DNA of 64,000 nt from Clostridium paridis (GCF_016765615.1 NZ_JAESWA010000022.1:893542-957541), one strand, 5' to 3'. Counted from the first letter of the stretch, positions 7,850 through 17,585 are shown. The notes: generated from the sequence alone by a model not told the origin. A program made the numbers and translations.

Positions 7850-9115
7850 TTAAACTGCTTTTCTATTTTTCTTTCTCCAAAATGGCAATAATATTTCATC
7901 TACTAAGTCGTGCATTAAAACAATTCCTAATAGCTTATTTTCTTCATCTACAACAGGAATAGATAAAAGGTCATATTTGCTTTCCTTTTCTACCAATTCA
8001 TCTAATGAATCATTATGTGTAACCTTTTCAACTTTATCATTCATTATTTCAGAAAGTTTCACATTATCCTCATTCATAATTAAATCTTTTAATGCAACTG
8101 AACCAAGTAATCTTCCTTCACCATCAGTAATATATATGGAATACATTACTTCATCATCCGGCTTAGTTTCTCTAAATATTTCTATTGCTTCCCTTACTGT
8201 AATATCTATATTTAAGGCAATAAAGTCTTTATTCATTATACTTCCTGCAGTTTCATCTTCATATGAAAGAAGTTCTTTAACTTCTTCTGCATCACCTTTT
8301 TCTAACGAAATAAGTATTTTTTCTCTTGATTCATCATCTAATTCATCCAAGATATCAGCAATTTCATCATTAGGTAAGTTTTCTAAAACTTCTGCTTGCT
8401 TAAGCTCAGATAACTCCTTAATTACTGTACCCTTGTATTCTGGTTCCATTTCCTCTAAAGTATCTGCCATTAAATCTTCATCTAGTGTTTCAAATATTTT
8501 TCTTCTATATTGAGAATCCAAATCTTCTAATATATCTGCTAAATCTGCTGGATGAAGCTTTGATAACTTTTGATAAGGATCTGTAATCTGAAGTGAATCA
8601 TTAACTAGCTCTAAGGATTCAACATCGTCCCACATAATAGCCTGTTCGTCTATATCTTTATGCAACAATTTCATTAAAGGCTGTACCATTTTTTCAATGC
8701 CTTTTCTTCTATAGATAGCTAAAGTACCTGTTTCAACCGCTACAACTCTATACTCACCAGCAATTTCAACTATTCTAAGGTCATTTACTCTTACTACCTG
8801 TTTTCCATTTATATCTACTATGTTTTTATCTAATAGATTTTGGGATAGTAGATAACTATAACTTCTAGGCAGGATTTCTTTGCTACCTCTTGTTTTAATA
8901 ACAATTTTATTATTGTCACTTAAATAAAAATCTATATTTCTAAATTCAAATTCATACATTACATTTCCTTTTTTCACTCTATATCCTATAATACGTGGGT
9001 ATCCCTCTTCGGTTGTAACATATGCATCCTTTAAAATTCCAAGCACATCATCAAACTCGTCATATACCTTTTTATTTAAAATTGAGCTATATAGAAATAC
9101 ATTTAACTTTTTCAT
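7850..9115 (-). CDS. MgtE N-domain/CBS-pair protein without the channel domain
   Basis: The 421-residue soluble protein has an N-terminal PRC-barrel-like region (about 1-150). An MgtE_N helical superhelix follows (about 175-285), with repeated LADILEDLD, MADTLEEMEPE and IADILDELDDE blocks. Two CBS domains occupy about 290-410 (ETAGSIMNKDF, then LSEIMNDK). The transmembrane magnesium channel that follows in true MgtE is absent, so it cannot transport by itself. It may be a divalent-cation or nucleotide sensor for a separate transporter. The start has GGAGGAG upstream. The roughly 180-base leader with a small ORF (9177-9257) suggests post-transcriptional control. Confidence 0.85.
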   Translation of the reverse strand: MKKLNVFLYSSILNKKVYDEFDDVLGILKDAYVTTEEGYPRIIGYRVKKGNVMYEFEFRNIDFYLSDNNKIVIKTRGSKEILPRSYSYLLSQNLLDKNIVDINGKQVVRVNDLRIVEIAGEYRVVAVETGTLAIYRRKGIEKMVQPLMKLLHKDIDEQAIMWDDVESLELVNDSLQITDPYQKLSKLHPADLADILEDLDSQYRRKIFETLDEDLMADTLEEMEPEYKGTVIKELSELKQAEVLENLPNDEIADILDELDDESREKILISLEKGDAEEVKELLSYEDETAGSIMNKDFIALNIDITVREAIEIFRETKPDDEVMYSIYITDGEGRLLGSVALKDLIMNEDNVKLSEIMNDKVEKVTHNDSLDELVEKESKYDLLSIPVVDEENKLLGIVLMHDLVDEILLPFWRKKNRKAV

Positions 9116-9145
9116 GCCTACTCCTCCTTATTTAATTTTTACTTT

Positions 9146-9166
9146 TTAATAAGAAGGAATAGGCAT
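9146..9166 (-). CDS. Possible 6-codon mini-ORF in leader
   Basis: ATG with TAGGAG seven bases upstream encodes MPIPSY and stops. It lies between the 26-codon leader ORF and the main gene, inside a predicted hairpin (AAGGAATGG pairing with CCTATTCCTT). Such a short frame could arise by chance; it is listed because of the well-placed ribosome site. Confidence 0.25.
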   Translation of the reverse strand: MPIPSY

Positions 9167-9176
9167 GTTTATACTC

Positions 9177-9257
9177 CTAGGGTATGAAGACCATTCCTTC
9201 TATGTATTCATTTGTTATGACGTCCAATATCGAACTACCTTCCGGTCCTGCCTCCAA
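9177..9257 (-). CDS. 26-residue leader peptide ORF upstream of MgtE_N/CBS gene
   Basis: On the minus strand a TTG start with AAAGGG nine bases upstream opens a 26-codon frame. The peptide begins MEAGPEGSSI and ends EYIEGMVFIP. It contains five acidic residues and no lysine or arginine. Codon choice is less AT-rich than the surrounding intergenic DNA, which suggests translation. It lies within the leader of the MgtE_N/CBS gene, 61 bases before the main start. It may be a regulatory leader peptide or a small protein; I do not recognise it. Confidence 0.5.
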   Translation of the reverse strand: MEAGPEGSSILDVITNEYIEGMVFIP

Positions 9258-9297
9258 CTTTTTTCACCCTTTCTTTTCAAAATAATTTTATTCCTAA

Positions 9298-9345
9298 TTC
9301 ATTATATTATATCTAGGTAAAAAAGCAACAAAAAACTAAGTTTTA
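9298..9345 (-). promoter_or_regulatory. Probable promoter of the MgtE_N/CBS leader
   Basis: On the minus strand overlapping TATAATATAAT boxes follow TTGCTT-like sequence at about 16 bases. A hairpin AGCAACA...TGTTGCT ending in TTTTTT lies just upstream and could stop transcription entering from the right. The implied start site leaves a leader of about 180 bases. Confidence 0.45.
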
Positions 9346-9426
9346 AGGCATTTCTGTTGCTATTGATTCTATTGATGTGTTATCATATATTGATTATGAA
9401 ACTGAAAGAGAAAGGTCGATTTTCTA

Positions 9427-11304
9427 ATGAATTTAGTTAAGGAATTTTTACCCATAAATAAACAGGATTTAATAAAAAGAAATATAGATCAATTAGATTT
9501 TATTATTGTTACAGGTGATGCTTATGTAGACCATCCTTCGTTCGGAACTGCCATTATAGGAAGAACTTTAGAAGCTCATGGATATACAGTAGGGATTATA
9601 GCTCAACCTAATTGGAATAATGCTGATGATTTTAAAAAACTAGGTAAACCTAAATATGCCTTCCTAGTCAATTCAGGAAATATAGACTCCATGGTTAACC
9701 ACTATACTACTGCAAAAAGAAGAAGAAGCGATGATTTATATTCTCCTGGTGGAAAATCTGGTCATAGACCTGATAGAGCAGTAATTGTATATTGTAATAG
9801 GATTAAAGAGGCCTATAAAGACGTTCCAATCATTATAGGTGGAATAGAGGCTTCATTAAGAAGATTTGCACACTATGATTATTGGGATAACAAAGTAAGA
9901 AGAAGTATTTTATTAGATTCAAAGGCTGATCTTTTAATATATGGAATGGGTGAAAAACCAGTAGTACAAATAGCAGATTTATTAAGTTATGGATTAGATA
10001 TATCTAAGCTAACTAGTGTTAATGGTACTTGTTACTTAACTAAAGATATATCGAATTTAAAAAATTACATATTAGCACCTTCTTTTGAAGAAGTTTCAAA
10101 AGATACATTGGCTTATAATGAAAGTTATAGAATTGAGTTTTATGAACAAGATCCGATTAGAGGGAAAACTATTATTCAACCTCATGGTGATAGATTTCTA
10201 GTTCAAAACATACCTCAAGCTCCATTAACTCAAGAAGAAATGGATTTTACATATAATCTTCCTTATACCAGAAAGCCCCATCCTATTTATGATTCTGAAG
10301 GGGGTATTCCTGCAATAACAGAAGTTAAGTTTTCTATAACTTCCCATAGAGGATGTTATGGCTCTTGTTCATTCTGTGCACTAACCTTCCATCAAGGAAG
10401 AATTATACAAAATAGGAGTTCTGATTCTATTGTTGAGGAGGCTAAACTCTTAACTACCTTAGATGACTTTAAGGGGTATATTCATGACATTGGAGGCCCT
10501 ACAGCTAATTTCAGACACAAGTCATGTAAAAAACAAGAGGAGCATGGAACTTGTAGAGACAAACAATGTATGTTTCCAAAACCATGCAGCAACTTAATAA
10601 TAGATCATACTGAATATCTAGGTGTTTTAAGAAAAGTACGAAGTTTGCCTGGTATAAAAAAAGTATTTGTTCGTTCAGGTATAAGATATGACTACCTAAT
10701 TCACGATAAAAACACTGAGTTTTTTAGAGAATTATGCAAGCATCACATAAGTGGTCAGCTTAAAGTTGCTCCAGAGCATGTTGCTCCTAAAGTATTAAAG
10801 CAAATGGGAAAACCAGGTCGAGATGTTTATGATAAATTTGTAAAGAAATACTTTGATATAAATAAATCTATAGGGAAAAATCAATTTCTTGTTCCTTATT
10901 TAATGAGTTCACACCCAGGATCAGATTTACATTCTGCTATAGAACTTGCTTTATACGTTAAAGAAATGGGATATAATCCAGAGCAAATTCAAGATTTTTA
11001 TCCAACGCCAGGATCACTTTCCACTACAATTTATTACACAGGAATTCATCCTCTAACTGGAGAAAAAATATATACTCCTAAGACTCAAGAAGAAAAAGAT
11101 ATGCAAAGAGCCTTAATACAGTTTAGAGTTCCTAAAAATTATAACTTAGTAAAAAAAGCTTTAATAAAAGCTGGTAGGGAAGATCTAATAGGTTTTGGCC
11201 CTAAATGCCTAATTCCTCCTACACCTCCAAAGATTAAGGCTGGAAGAGAAAATAATAAAACTCATTCGACAAACAATAAAAATTTTAAGAAGAAAAGCCA
11301 TTAG
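9427..11304 (+). CDS. ygiQ: YgiQ-family radical SAM protein
   Basis: The 625-residue protein has an N-terminal cobalamin-binding-like domain beginning near [17 protein letters not shown]. The central radical SAM core carries the C-x3-C-x2-C cluster motif in [12 protein letters not shown], and a C-terminal family-specific domain follows. The tail after about residue 600 is lysine- and asparagine-rich. Members are widespread, but the reaction is not established. The gene stands alone on the plus strand and converges on the P-type ATPase gene through a shared terminator. Confidence 0.93.
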   Translation: MNLVKEFLPINKQDLIKRNIDQLDFIIVTGDAYVDHPSFGTAIIGRTLEAHGYTVGIIAQPNWNNADDFKKLGKPKYAFLVNSGNIDSMVNHYTTAKRRRSDDLYSPGGKSGHRPDRAVIVYCNRIKEAYKDVPIIIGGIEASLRRFAHYDYWDNKVRRSILLDSKADLLIYGMGEKPVVQIADLLSYGLDISKLTSVNGTCYLTKDISNLKNYILAPSFEEVSKDTLAYNESYRIEFYEQDPIRGKTIIQPHGDRFLVQNIPQAPLTQEEMDFTYNLPYTRKPHPIYDSEGGIPAITEVKFSITSHRGCYGSCSFCALTFHQGRIIQNRSSDSIVEEAKLLTTLDDFKGYIHDIGGPTANFRHKSCKKQEEHGTCRDKQCMFPKPCSNLIIDHTEYLGVLRKVRSLPGIKKVFVRSGIRYDYLIHDKNTEFFRELCKHHISGQLKVAPEHVAPKVLKQMGKPGRDVYDKFVKKYFDINKSIGKNQFLVPYLMSSHPGSDLHSAIELALYVKEMGYNPEQIQDFYPTPGSLSTTIYYTGIHPLTGEKIYTPKTQEEKDMQRALIQFRVPKNYNLVKKALIKAGREDLIGFGPKCLIPPTPPKIKAGRENNKTHSTNNKNFKKKSH

Positions 11305-11313
11305 TTTTAATAG

Positions 11314-11361
11314 AAAATATAAATAGCTCATCCTATTATGGATGTCTATTTATATTTTTTT
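11314..11361. terminator. Bidirectional terminator between ygiQ and the P-type ATPase
   Basis: AAATATAAATAG pairs with CTATTTATATTT, with an inner ATCC/GGAT stem and T runs on both strands. The hairpin covers the stop codon of the minus-strand ATPase gene. Confidence 0.85.
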
Positions 11362-13678
11362 CTATCATTATAAAAATACTATTCATTGCCCAGCTTACTG
11401 CAACTACCGCAATAATTAATATTACATCAAATATATTTATTATACTAAAGCCAAAAAAATCAGCAGATAACCTAACTGCAAAGGAAATGAAAAACACAAT
11501 TGCCATTAGCGCAACTAAGGTTCCTTTAAATATATTTAACGGCTTAGAAACATTAAGTAAAATTAATAAACTAATACATCCTGATACTAATATGCTTAAA
11601 GTTCTTAATTCCTCAATTGGTCTTCCCTGATAATATGCAATAAGATATACCAAAAGAGTTCCTAAGCTAATACTTATTCCATTTGGTATTGATATAGATA
11701 AAACCCTTTTTAAAAAACCCCTATGAACCAAGGCCTTATTAGGAACCAAGGCTAAAAACATTGATGGAAATCCAATGCTAATTGAACCTACTAAACTTAA
11801 CTGTATAGGATCATATGGAAAAGGCAAGAAAATAAGTGCAAAAATAAGTGAAAGTAGTATTGAATACACAGTCTTTGACAAATATAGTTCTGAAACTCTC
11901 TCTAAGTTATTTATCATCTTTCTTCCCTCTTCTACCACCCTTGGTAATGCATTAAAATTTGATTCCAATAAAACTAGCTGAGCTACTGCTTTAGTAGCAT
12001 CACTTCCTGAGGCCATAGCAATTCCACAATCTGATTCCTTCAGTGCCAAAACATCATTAATTCCATCTCCTGTCATTGCAACTATTCTTCCTCTAGACTG
12101 CAAAGCCTTTACTAATTTTTGTTTCTGATAGGGAGTAACTCTACCAAAAATGACATTCTCCTCTATTACTTTAGAAAGTTCTTCTATGTCCTCTGGTAAG
12201 TTTCTTGCATCTATATATTTATGTGAGTTTTCAACTCCTACTTTCTTGGAAACTGATGCCACAGTAATAGGATTATCTCCTGAAATTATCTTAATATTTA
12301 CCCCTTGTTTTCTAAAATATGCAAGGGTTTCATTAGCATCTTTCCTTATAATATCCTCCATCAAAAGTATTGCCATAGGCTCAATATCTTCTGGTAAATT
12401 CTCATTTAACTTTTTATTTTTAAAATGCGCTAATATTAGGACTCTTCTTCCATTTTCAGCCTCTTGCTCTACTATACTTCTAACTTCTCTATTGTCCTCA
12501 CTCACTATCATTTCAGGTGCTCCCAAGACAAAACTTCCTATTTCTTCAATTTCAATTCCGCTCCACTTTTTTGTGGAATCAAAGGGCTCCATATGTTTAA
12601 CTATGTACTTGCTAAATATAGGTATCTCCTTTCTTAAAGCTTCAAAAGTTGAATTACCTCCCGGGAAGCTTTTAATAAAGGTTCCTAAAATTTCTTTTAT
12701 ATCTTTGATATCATTCTCCTTCCAGGGAATTATATCTATTATCTTAAGCTTTCCCTCTGTTATGGTTCCTGTTTTATCTATACACATAGTATCTACTCTA
12801 GCTAACACTTCAGTTGCAGGAAGTTCTTGCACTAAGGTTTTATATTTTGAAAGTCTGATTACTCCTACTAGAAAAGTAGCACTTGTTAATAGAACTAATC
12901 CTTCTGGAACCATTCCCACTATACCTGCCACTGCACTTATAAATGCCTCTTGCCAGGTGGATTTTGTAAATAATATCTGGGTAACAATTAAGAGTACTCC
13001 TATTGGTACTATAAGCCACATAATATACTTTAATATTTTATTAATAGCTCCTTGCATCTCAGAATTAATAACTTTAAATTTTTTAGCTTCTCTCGATAAC
13101 TTAGCTGCATAGGTATCCTCGCCTACCTTTATTACTTTCCCATATCCATAACCTGAAACAATAAAACTTCCTGATAAAAGGTTGTCTCCTTTCTTTTTCC
13201 CAATATAATCTGATTCACCAGTAAGCATTGATTCATCAACTTCTACATCTCCCATTGGTAATAAAACTGAATCCGTAACTAATTGAATACCTGGTTCTAA
13301 AATAATAACATCATCAAGGACTACTTCTTCTGAATTAATCATTACATCTATACCACCTCTAACAACCTTAACCTTAGATTTACTTAATAAAGAAAGTTCT
13401 TCAATTGTTTTTTTTGCTCTAGTTTCTTGGAAAATCCCTATAATAGAATTTGTTATTATTACAAAGGCAAATAATGCATTTTTGGGAGATCCAGCAACAA
13501 TTACTATTGCTGCTAATACTAAATTTATCGCACTAAATCTTGTAAATACATTTGCTCTAATTATCTGAAACCATGTTCTTGAAGGAGGACTTACAACAAC
13601 ATTAACTAATCCTGCTTTTATTCTTTGTTCCACTTCTGTTTTTGTTAACCCTAATTTATTATCTGTTCCTTCCATCAC
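11336..13678 (-). CDS. CtpE-like cation-transporting P-type ATPase
   Basis: ATP-driven membrane cation pump of 780 residues. The actuator motif is TGES (153-156), a membrane PEGL motif sits at 258-261, the phosphorylated aspartate is D301 in DKTGT, and the hinge TGDGINDVLALK is present. Two hydrophobic pairs precede the catalytic domain and about six segments follow it. The VQELPATEVLARVD run before DKTGT resembles mycobacterial CtpE, for which calcium transport has been proposed. The ion here is not provable from sequence. The start is GTG 13678 or, with better GAGGG spacing, ATG 13675. Confidence 0.9.
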   Translation of the reverse strand: MMEGTDNKLGLTKTEVEQRIKAGLVNVVVSPPSRTWFQIIRANVFTRFSAINLVLAAIVIVAGSPKNALFAFVIITNSIIGIFQETRAKKTIEELSLLSKSKVKVVRGGIDVMINSEEVVLDDVIILEPGIQLVTDSVLLPMGDVEVDESMLTGESDYIGKKKGDNLLSGSFIVSGYGYGKVIKVGEDTYAAKLSREAKKFKVINSEMQGAINKILKYIMWLIVPIGVLLIVTQILFTKSTWQEAFISAVAGIVGMVPEGLVLLTSATFLVGVIRLSKYKTLVQELPATEVLARVDTMCIDKTGTITEGKLKIIDIIPWKENDIKDIKEILGTFIKSFPGGNSTFEALRKEIPIFSKYIVKHMEPFDSTKKWSGIEIEEIGSFVLGAPEMIVSEDNREVRSIVEQEAENGRRVLILAHFKNKKLNENLPEDIEPMAILLMEDIIRKDANETLAYFRKQGVNIKIISGDNPITVASVSKKVGVENSHKYIDARNLPEDIEELSKVIEENVIFGRVTPYQKQKLVKALQSRGRIVAMTGDGINDVLALKESDCGIAMASGSDATKAVAQLVLLESNFNALPRVVEEGRKMINNLERVSELYLSKTVYSILLSLIFALIFLPFPYDPIQLSLVGSISIGFPSMFLALVPNKALVHRGFLKRVLSISIPNGISISLGTLLVYLIAYYQGRPIEELRTLSILVSGCISLLILLNVSKPLNIFKGTLVALMAIVFFISFAVRLSADFFGFSIINIFDVILIIAVVAVSWAMNSIFIMIEKNINRHP

Positions 13679-13715
13679 ATTTCACCCTCTTTAGTTTTTT
13701 CCGATAGAAACTTAA

Positions 13716-13757
13716 TAAAAAATGAAGAGTATATACTCACTATATATACTCTCCATT
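13716..13757 (-). terminator. Terminator after the 228-residue membrane protein gene
   Basis: Minus-strand GAGTATATA hairpin with 10-11 base pairs followed by TTTTTTATT. Confidence 0.8.
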
Positions 13758-13781
13758 ATCGAAAATATTTAACAATGTTAA

Positions 13782-14468
13782 TTAAAGGTTTTTCCTTAAA
13801 AGCGTACTTGTTGCTTTTACTTGCCCTTTAAACAAACTTAAAGAATAATTTAATAATAAAATCACTAATAATTCGCTGAAAATAGGATATGCAAAAAATC
13901 GTATATTAGATAAATATAAAATATTTTCTAGTATTACTCCTATTGTTACACTTAATAGTAAAATTAATGGAACTCTTACAGCATACTTATAGTCTAAAAA
14001 AATAATTATACTTGAAGACAATATAAGTATTATGAGCATATAAGTGATTCTATATATGAAATCTGTAGTTAAAACCACCATGAATCCATAATCATTATCT
14101 ACCTTCACATATGCTTTTGCTAGATACATATAGACTATATATGAAATCGTAAATAGAAATAATAAAACATATGCAAAGTTAAACTCTAATTTTTCTTTTC
14201 TAAGTAACACATACAAAATCAATATAGAAAAGAGGATTGTTGCTAGATTATCTAAGTAAATCAATGGTTTAAAATAAATTATAAACTGCTGATTATTCCC
14301 TAATGCAATATAAAATTGCGAAATAAAAGATAGCAATGCAAAAATACATGAAATCAGCATATATACCTTTAGCTTTCTTGGACACGAAGTTCTAACTTTT
14401 ATAAGAATTCTCAGCAAAAAAATAATTATAAATAGCAATATTAAGTACTGGAAAAATTCTTCTGGCAT
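13782..14468 (-). CDS. Integral membrane protein of unknown function
   Basis: The 228-residue protein has about seven hydrophobic helices spread over its whole length and few conserved polar residues. The topology resembles small sensor or 7TM modules, but no catalytic or output domain follows. The ATG has AGGAG upstream. It lies 49 bases beyond the lipid kinase start-side neighbour on the same strand and has its own terminator. I do not recognise the family. Confidence 0.75.
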   Translation of the reverse strand: MPEEFFQYLILLFIIIFLLRILIKVRTSCPRKLKVYMLISCIFALLSFISQFYIALGNNQQFIIYFKPLIYLDNLATILFSILILYVLLRKEKLEFNFAYVLLFLFTISYIVYMYLAKAYVKVDNDYGFMVVLTTDFIYRITYMLIILILSSSIIIFLDYKYAVRVPLILLLSVTIGVILENILYLSNIRFFAYPIFSELLVILLLNYSLSLFKGQVKATSTLLRKNL

Positions 14469-14517
14469 ACCTACTCCTAATGTTTATTACTACTACTTAT
14501 AATTATTATGTTTATCA

Positions 14518-15396
14518 TTATTTTATTCCTAAAACTTCAATTCCATTTTTTATACACTGAATATTAAGTGGAAAATCTGGACCTCTTTCGCCATCAATAT
14601 CTGTTACTATATCTTCAGGTGATTCAATTATAAGATTATCAGTCTTAAAATAAAGAACATTTGGGCTATCTAGATGTTCCCCTCTCAATACTTTTATGAA
14701 TAGAGGAATTAAATCTATAATTGTTATAGCCTTGAACATTATTACATCTAAATATCCGTCCATCACATCTGCACTAGTTGCAAGGTTAAAACTTCCAGCC
14801 GTTTGTCCATTAAATACCAATAACAGATACATATATCCATCATATTCAACTTCTTTCGACTTTATGTTAACCTTTAGTTTTCTGAAATTAGGGAGTTGCT
14901 CTAATCCCTTAAGATAATATGCAAGCTTACCTATTGTATTTTTAAGATTTAAATCAGTTTTTTGAGATACATCTGTAAATAACCCTGTGCTTGCAACATT
15001 TACAAAATATTTATTATTTATCTTTCCTATATCAACGCCCTTTGGTTTTGAAGATAATATTTGTCTTACACAAGTAGCTATATCCTGTGGTAATCCCAAA
15101 AATCTTGCAAAATCATTAGCTGTTCCTACTGGGAGAATTCCCAAAGGAATATTGATATTCCTTTCTTTCATGGCATTTACCAATGAATCTACTGTTCCAT
15201 CACCACCAGCTACTAAAATATAGTAGAAAGATTCATCAATATCATTTAATGCTTCATCTATAGTAATCCCTTTTTCAATTCTAAAAGGTACAACTTGGTA
15301 ACCAAACTCTTGATGTATTGAAATAACTTTATCTAATTCTGAAAGAATTAAATTTTCTCCTGAAAAGGGATTGTAAATAAATTTTACCTTTTTCAT
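14518..15396 (-). CDS. Diacylglycerol kinase-family lipid kinase
   Basis: The 292-residue soluble lipid kinase belongs to the DagK/YegS fold. The ATP-binding GGDGT motif is at 64-68, preceded by YNPFSG near the N-terminus; PVGTANDFAR and the C-terminal DVMDGYLDV/DIDGE blocks are typical. It probably phosphorylates diacylglycerol released by lipoteichoic-acid or other envelope synthesis, returning it to the phosphatidate pool. The gene is divergent from pssA, another phospholipid gene. The ATG has GAGGAGG upstream. Confidence 0.9.
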   Translation of the reverse strand: MKKVKFIYNPFSGENLILSELDKVISIHQEFGYQVVPFRIEKGITIDEALNDIDESFYYILVAGGDGTVDSLVNAMKERNINIPLGILPVGTANDFARFLGLPQDIATCVRQILSSKPKGVDIGKINNKYFVNVASTGLFTDVSQKTDLNLKNTIGKLAYYLKGLEQLPNFRKLKVNIKSKEVEYDGYMYLLLVFNGQTAGSFNLATSADVMDGYLDVIMFKAITIIDLIPLFIKVLRGEHLDSPNVLYFKTDNLIIESPEDIVTDIDGERGPDFPLNIQCIKNGIEVLGIK

Positions 15397-15712
15397 GAAA
15401 ATATCCTCCTCTTAATTTATACGAGAAACAAAAATGATTATACCACTATTACCAAATGTTGTCGAGATAGTCTCCAGTTCATAGCCAACATATGTAATCA
15501 AATTTCTAATATTTTATCCAATTATTTGCGTCATATTACGAATGTATTCTTAAATTTACCTTATAAATACATTAATTATTCAAATAATCTATATTTTCCT
15601 CTTAATTTTTTAGATTTCATAGAGTATAATAAATATTGGTTTATATATTCTAAATATATTAGGACTTATTAGATTATATATTTTAGTTAATTATTTTTTT
15701 AGGAGTGATTAT
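15397..15712. other. Intergenic region with divergent promoters (lipid kinase / pssA)
   Basis: Leftward, TCGACA and TATAAT are 17 bases apart (15437-15465) in front of the lipid kinase. Rightward, TATAAT at 15625-15630 with a weak -35 region precedes pssA. I saw no small ORF or strong hairpin in the AT-rich DNA between. Confidence 0.6.
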
Positions 15713-16234
15713 ATGAGAAAAAGCAGCATACCTAACTTATTTACTTTTGCTAACCTTGCTTTTGGATTACTATCAATTATTGCAACATATAACGATAACT
15801 ATTTTTTAGCAGCCATTTTTATAATTGTTGCTGGTTTAATAGATAGATATGATGGAAGGATTGCTCGTTTTTTAAATGTTTCTTCTGACCTTGGAAAAGA
15901 ATTAGATTCATTAGCTGATTTAGTTTCCTTTGGTGTAGCACCTTCAATACTTACTTTCGTATTATATGGATTCCAAAACCTAGGTCCTTATGGAGTATTA
16001 GGTTATATATGCGTTATTTTATTCCCTATTTGTGGAGCATTTAGGTTAGCAAGATATAATGCTTCAACATTTGATGGGGTTTTTACAGGGGTTCCAATAA
16101 CAATTGCTGGAGCAGTAGTTGCACTTTTTGTTTTAGTAACTGTAAATAATAAAACTTCTGTATTTATACCAGTTGTAATAATGATCATTTTATCTTACTT
16201 AATGATTAGTACATTTAAGCTAAAAAAAGTATAA
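15713..16234 (+). CDS. pssA: CDP-diacylglycerol--serine O-phosphatidyltransferase
   Basis: Membrane enzyme making phosphatidylserine from CDP-diacylglycerol and serine. The 173-residue protein has the full CDP-alcohol phosphatidyltransferase signature D47-G-x2-A-R-x8-G61-x3-D65-x3-D69, and about six membrane helices. The short length and N-terminal RKSSIPNLFTFANL match Gram-positive PssA. TTAGGAG lies upstream of the ATG. No phosphatidylserine decarboxylase gene is in the window. Confidence 0.93.
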   Translation: MRKSSIPNLFTFANLAFGLLSIIATYNDNYFLAAIFIIVAGLIDRYDGRIARFLNVSSDLGKELDSLADLVSFGVAPSILTFVLYGFQNLGPYGVLGYICVILFPICGAFRLARYNASTFDGVFTGVPITIAGAVVALFVLVTVNNKTSVFIPVVIMIILSYLMISTFKLKKV

Positions 16235-16248
16235 TTTTATTTTATATT

Positions 16249-16284
16249 AAAAGGGATTCAGTATAAACTGGATCCCTTTTAGTA
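16249..16284. terminator. Bidirectional terminator after pssA
   Basis: AAAAGGGATTCAGT pairs with ACTGGATCCCTTTT around a four-base loop. It serves pssA on the plus strand and the 152-residue gene on the minus strand. Confidence 0.85.
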
Positions 16285-16299
16285 TATAGTTGAAACTTG

Positions 16300-16758
16300 C
16301 TAATCTTTATCTTTTATTTCTTCAATATATCCTGTAGGAAATTCACCATCAAAATCAGCTCTCTCTTCTTCTCTAAATTCCTCGTCAACTTTCCTTTCAA
16401 ACTTACCATCTTTCCCTTCAAATCTTTTACTATTTTGAAATAAAAGTTCATTATCTATTTCAGTTAGTATAAGATCTTTTTCTGTTTTCATTACCAATAT
16501 ATCACTCTTAATCTTCACAAAATTTAAGTATGTGTATTCAGTACATTCTAGAATTTTTAATATTTCATCTATTAAATCTCCTAACTTATCTGCTCTTTTA
16601 AGTGCTTTCCTTACATCAGTTTTTTTTGCAAGTGCAATATTATTTAATTCACCTGCTGCCCCTACTAATAATCTATATGAATTTACATACTTCTCCATCA
16701 ATATAACAAGATTTGTAATCTCTTGATAATAGGAGCCTATTATTTCATTATATCCCAT
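16300..16758 (-). CDS. Hypothetical helical protein
   Basis: The 152-residue cytoplasmic protein has helical heptad-like patterning over residues 1-110 and a strongly acidic tail (FREEERADFDGEFP). No signal peptide or known domain is seen. It ends against the pssA terminator, and the small ORF and rubrerythrin gene lie upstream on the same strand. Function unknown. Confidence 0.65.
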   Translation of the reverse strand: MGYNEIIGSYYQEITNLVILMEKYVNSYRLLVGAAGELNNIALAKKTDVRKALKRADKLGDLIDEILKILECTEYTYLNFVKIKSDILVMKTEKDLILTEIDNELLFQNSKRFEGKDGKFERKVDEEFREEERADFDGEFPTGYIEEIKDKD

Positions 16759-16835
16759 ACCATCACCATTTGTACTGCTTTCTATAATTTATATTAATGC
16801 TAAGGGATTTTATGCTTATATATACTATTTTCAAT

Positions 16836-17009
16836 TTATAATGTATATGATTTTAGAAAATTGTCCACATACTCTTCATCTATATCACAATAAATATTTG
16901 ACTTAGTATTAATTTCCCTTACTTCATTTGAAATTATACCATCCTCTATATCTGTTAACTCTTCTCTAATAACAGGAAGAAAATATTCTTCTGGATAGTT
17001 AAAATACAT
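16836..17009 (-). CDS. Small acidic hypothetical protein
   Basis: The 57-residue protein starts at the ATG at 17009, which has AGAGG eight bases upstream; the GTG three codons earlier is less likely. It is rich in acidic residues and tyrosine (MYFNYPEEYFLP, CDIDEEYVDNF) and has no membrane segment. It follows rubrerythrin by about 18 bases, so the two are probably co-transcribed. I do not recognise it. Confidence 0.6.
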   Translation of the reverse strand: MYFNYPEEYFLPVIREELTDIEDGIISNEVREINTKSNIYCDIDEEYVDNFLKSYTL

Positions 17010-17027
17010 ACTTTTCACCTCTTAAAA

Positions 17028-17585
17028 TTAATCTTTATATCCCTTTTCAGACAAAGGATCACAATATAGTTTAAAATATCCTTGAGGATATTTACATAGA
17101 GGGCAAACTCTTGGAGCTTCACTACCTTCGTGAATATATCCACAATTCATGCATTTCCATAACTTATCTCCATCCACTTCAAAAAAGCTATTAGAATCAA
17201 GCTGATTATAAAGTTCTGTATATCTCTTCTGATGACTTGCTTCAACTTCTCTAAGTTCTTTGTAGAAATCAGCTACTCTGTCAAAGCCTTCTTCTCTTGC
17301 ATCCTTTTCAAATTCTTTATAAAGACTTCTAGCTTCTTCTGTTTCTCCGCCTATTGCATCTAATAAATTACTTTTTGTATCTTTAGCTAGTTCTAAGTAT
17401 CTCCTATATACTTCTCTGGCATGTGCTAATTCATTATGAGCAGTTTCTTTAAATATCTCTGCTACCCATAATAATTCTTCTTGTATTGCTATTTCAGAAT
17501 AAATTGTATATTTTGTGTTGGCTCTAGACTCCCCAGCAAAAGTTTTAAGTAAATTTCTTTCAGTTTTGCTTCCCCTTAAATCCAT
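17028..17585 (-). CDS. rbr: Rubrerythrin
   Basis: Non-haem iron peroxidase that protects anaerobes from hydrogen peroxide. The 185-residue protein has a ferritin-like di-iron domain (E19 in AGESRAN, E52 and H55 in AHNELAHA, second half EVEASHQKRY). A C-terminal rubredoxin domain follows with C145, C148, C161 and C164. This is the standard domain order. The ATG has AAGGAG upstream. Confidence 0.95.
   Translation of the reverse strand: MDLRGSKTERNLLKTFAGESRANTKYTIYSEIAIQEELLWVAEIFKETAHNELAHAREVYRRYLELAKDTKSNLLDAIGGETEEARSLYKEFEKDAREEGFDRVADFYKELREVEASHQKRYTELYNQLDSNSFFEVDGDKLWKCMNCGYIHEGSEAPRVCPLCKYPQGYFKLYCDPLSEKGYKD

Noticed and set aside
9233-9257. CAGGACCGGAAGG on the minus strand resembled the conserved tip of SRP RNA
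   Set aside because: The flanking sequence does not form the matching stem, and the stretch reads as codons 2-8 of a small ORF with its own ribosome site.
12150-13112. 320-codon open frame on the plus strand
   Set aside because: It lies wholly inside the P-type ATPase gene in antisense, is serine/isoleucine-rich and lacks a ribosome site; it is a shadow of the real gene.
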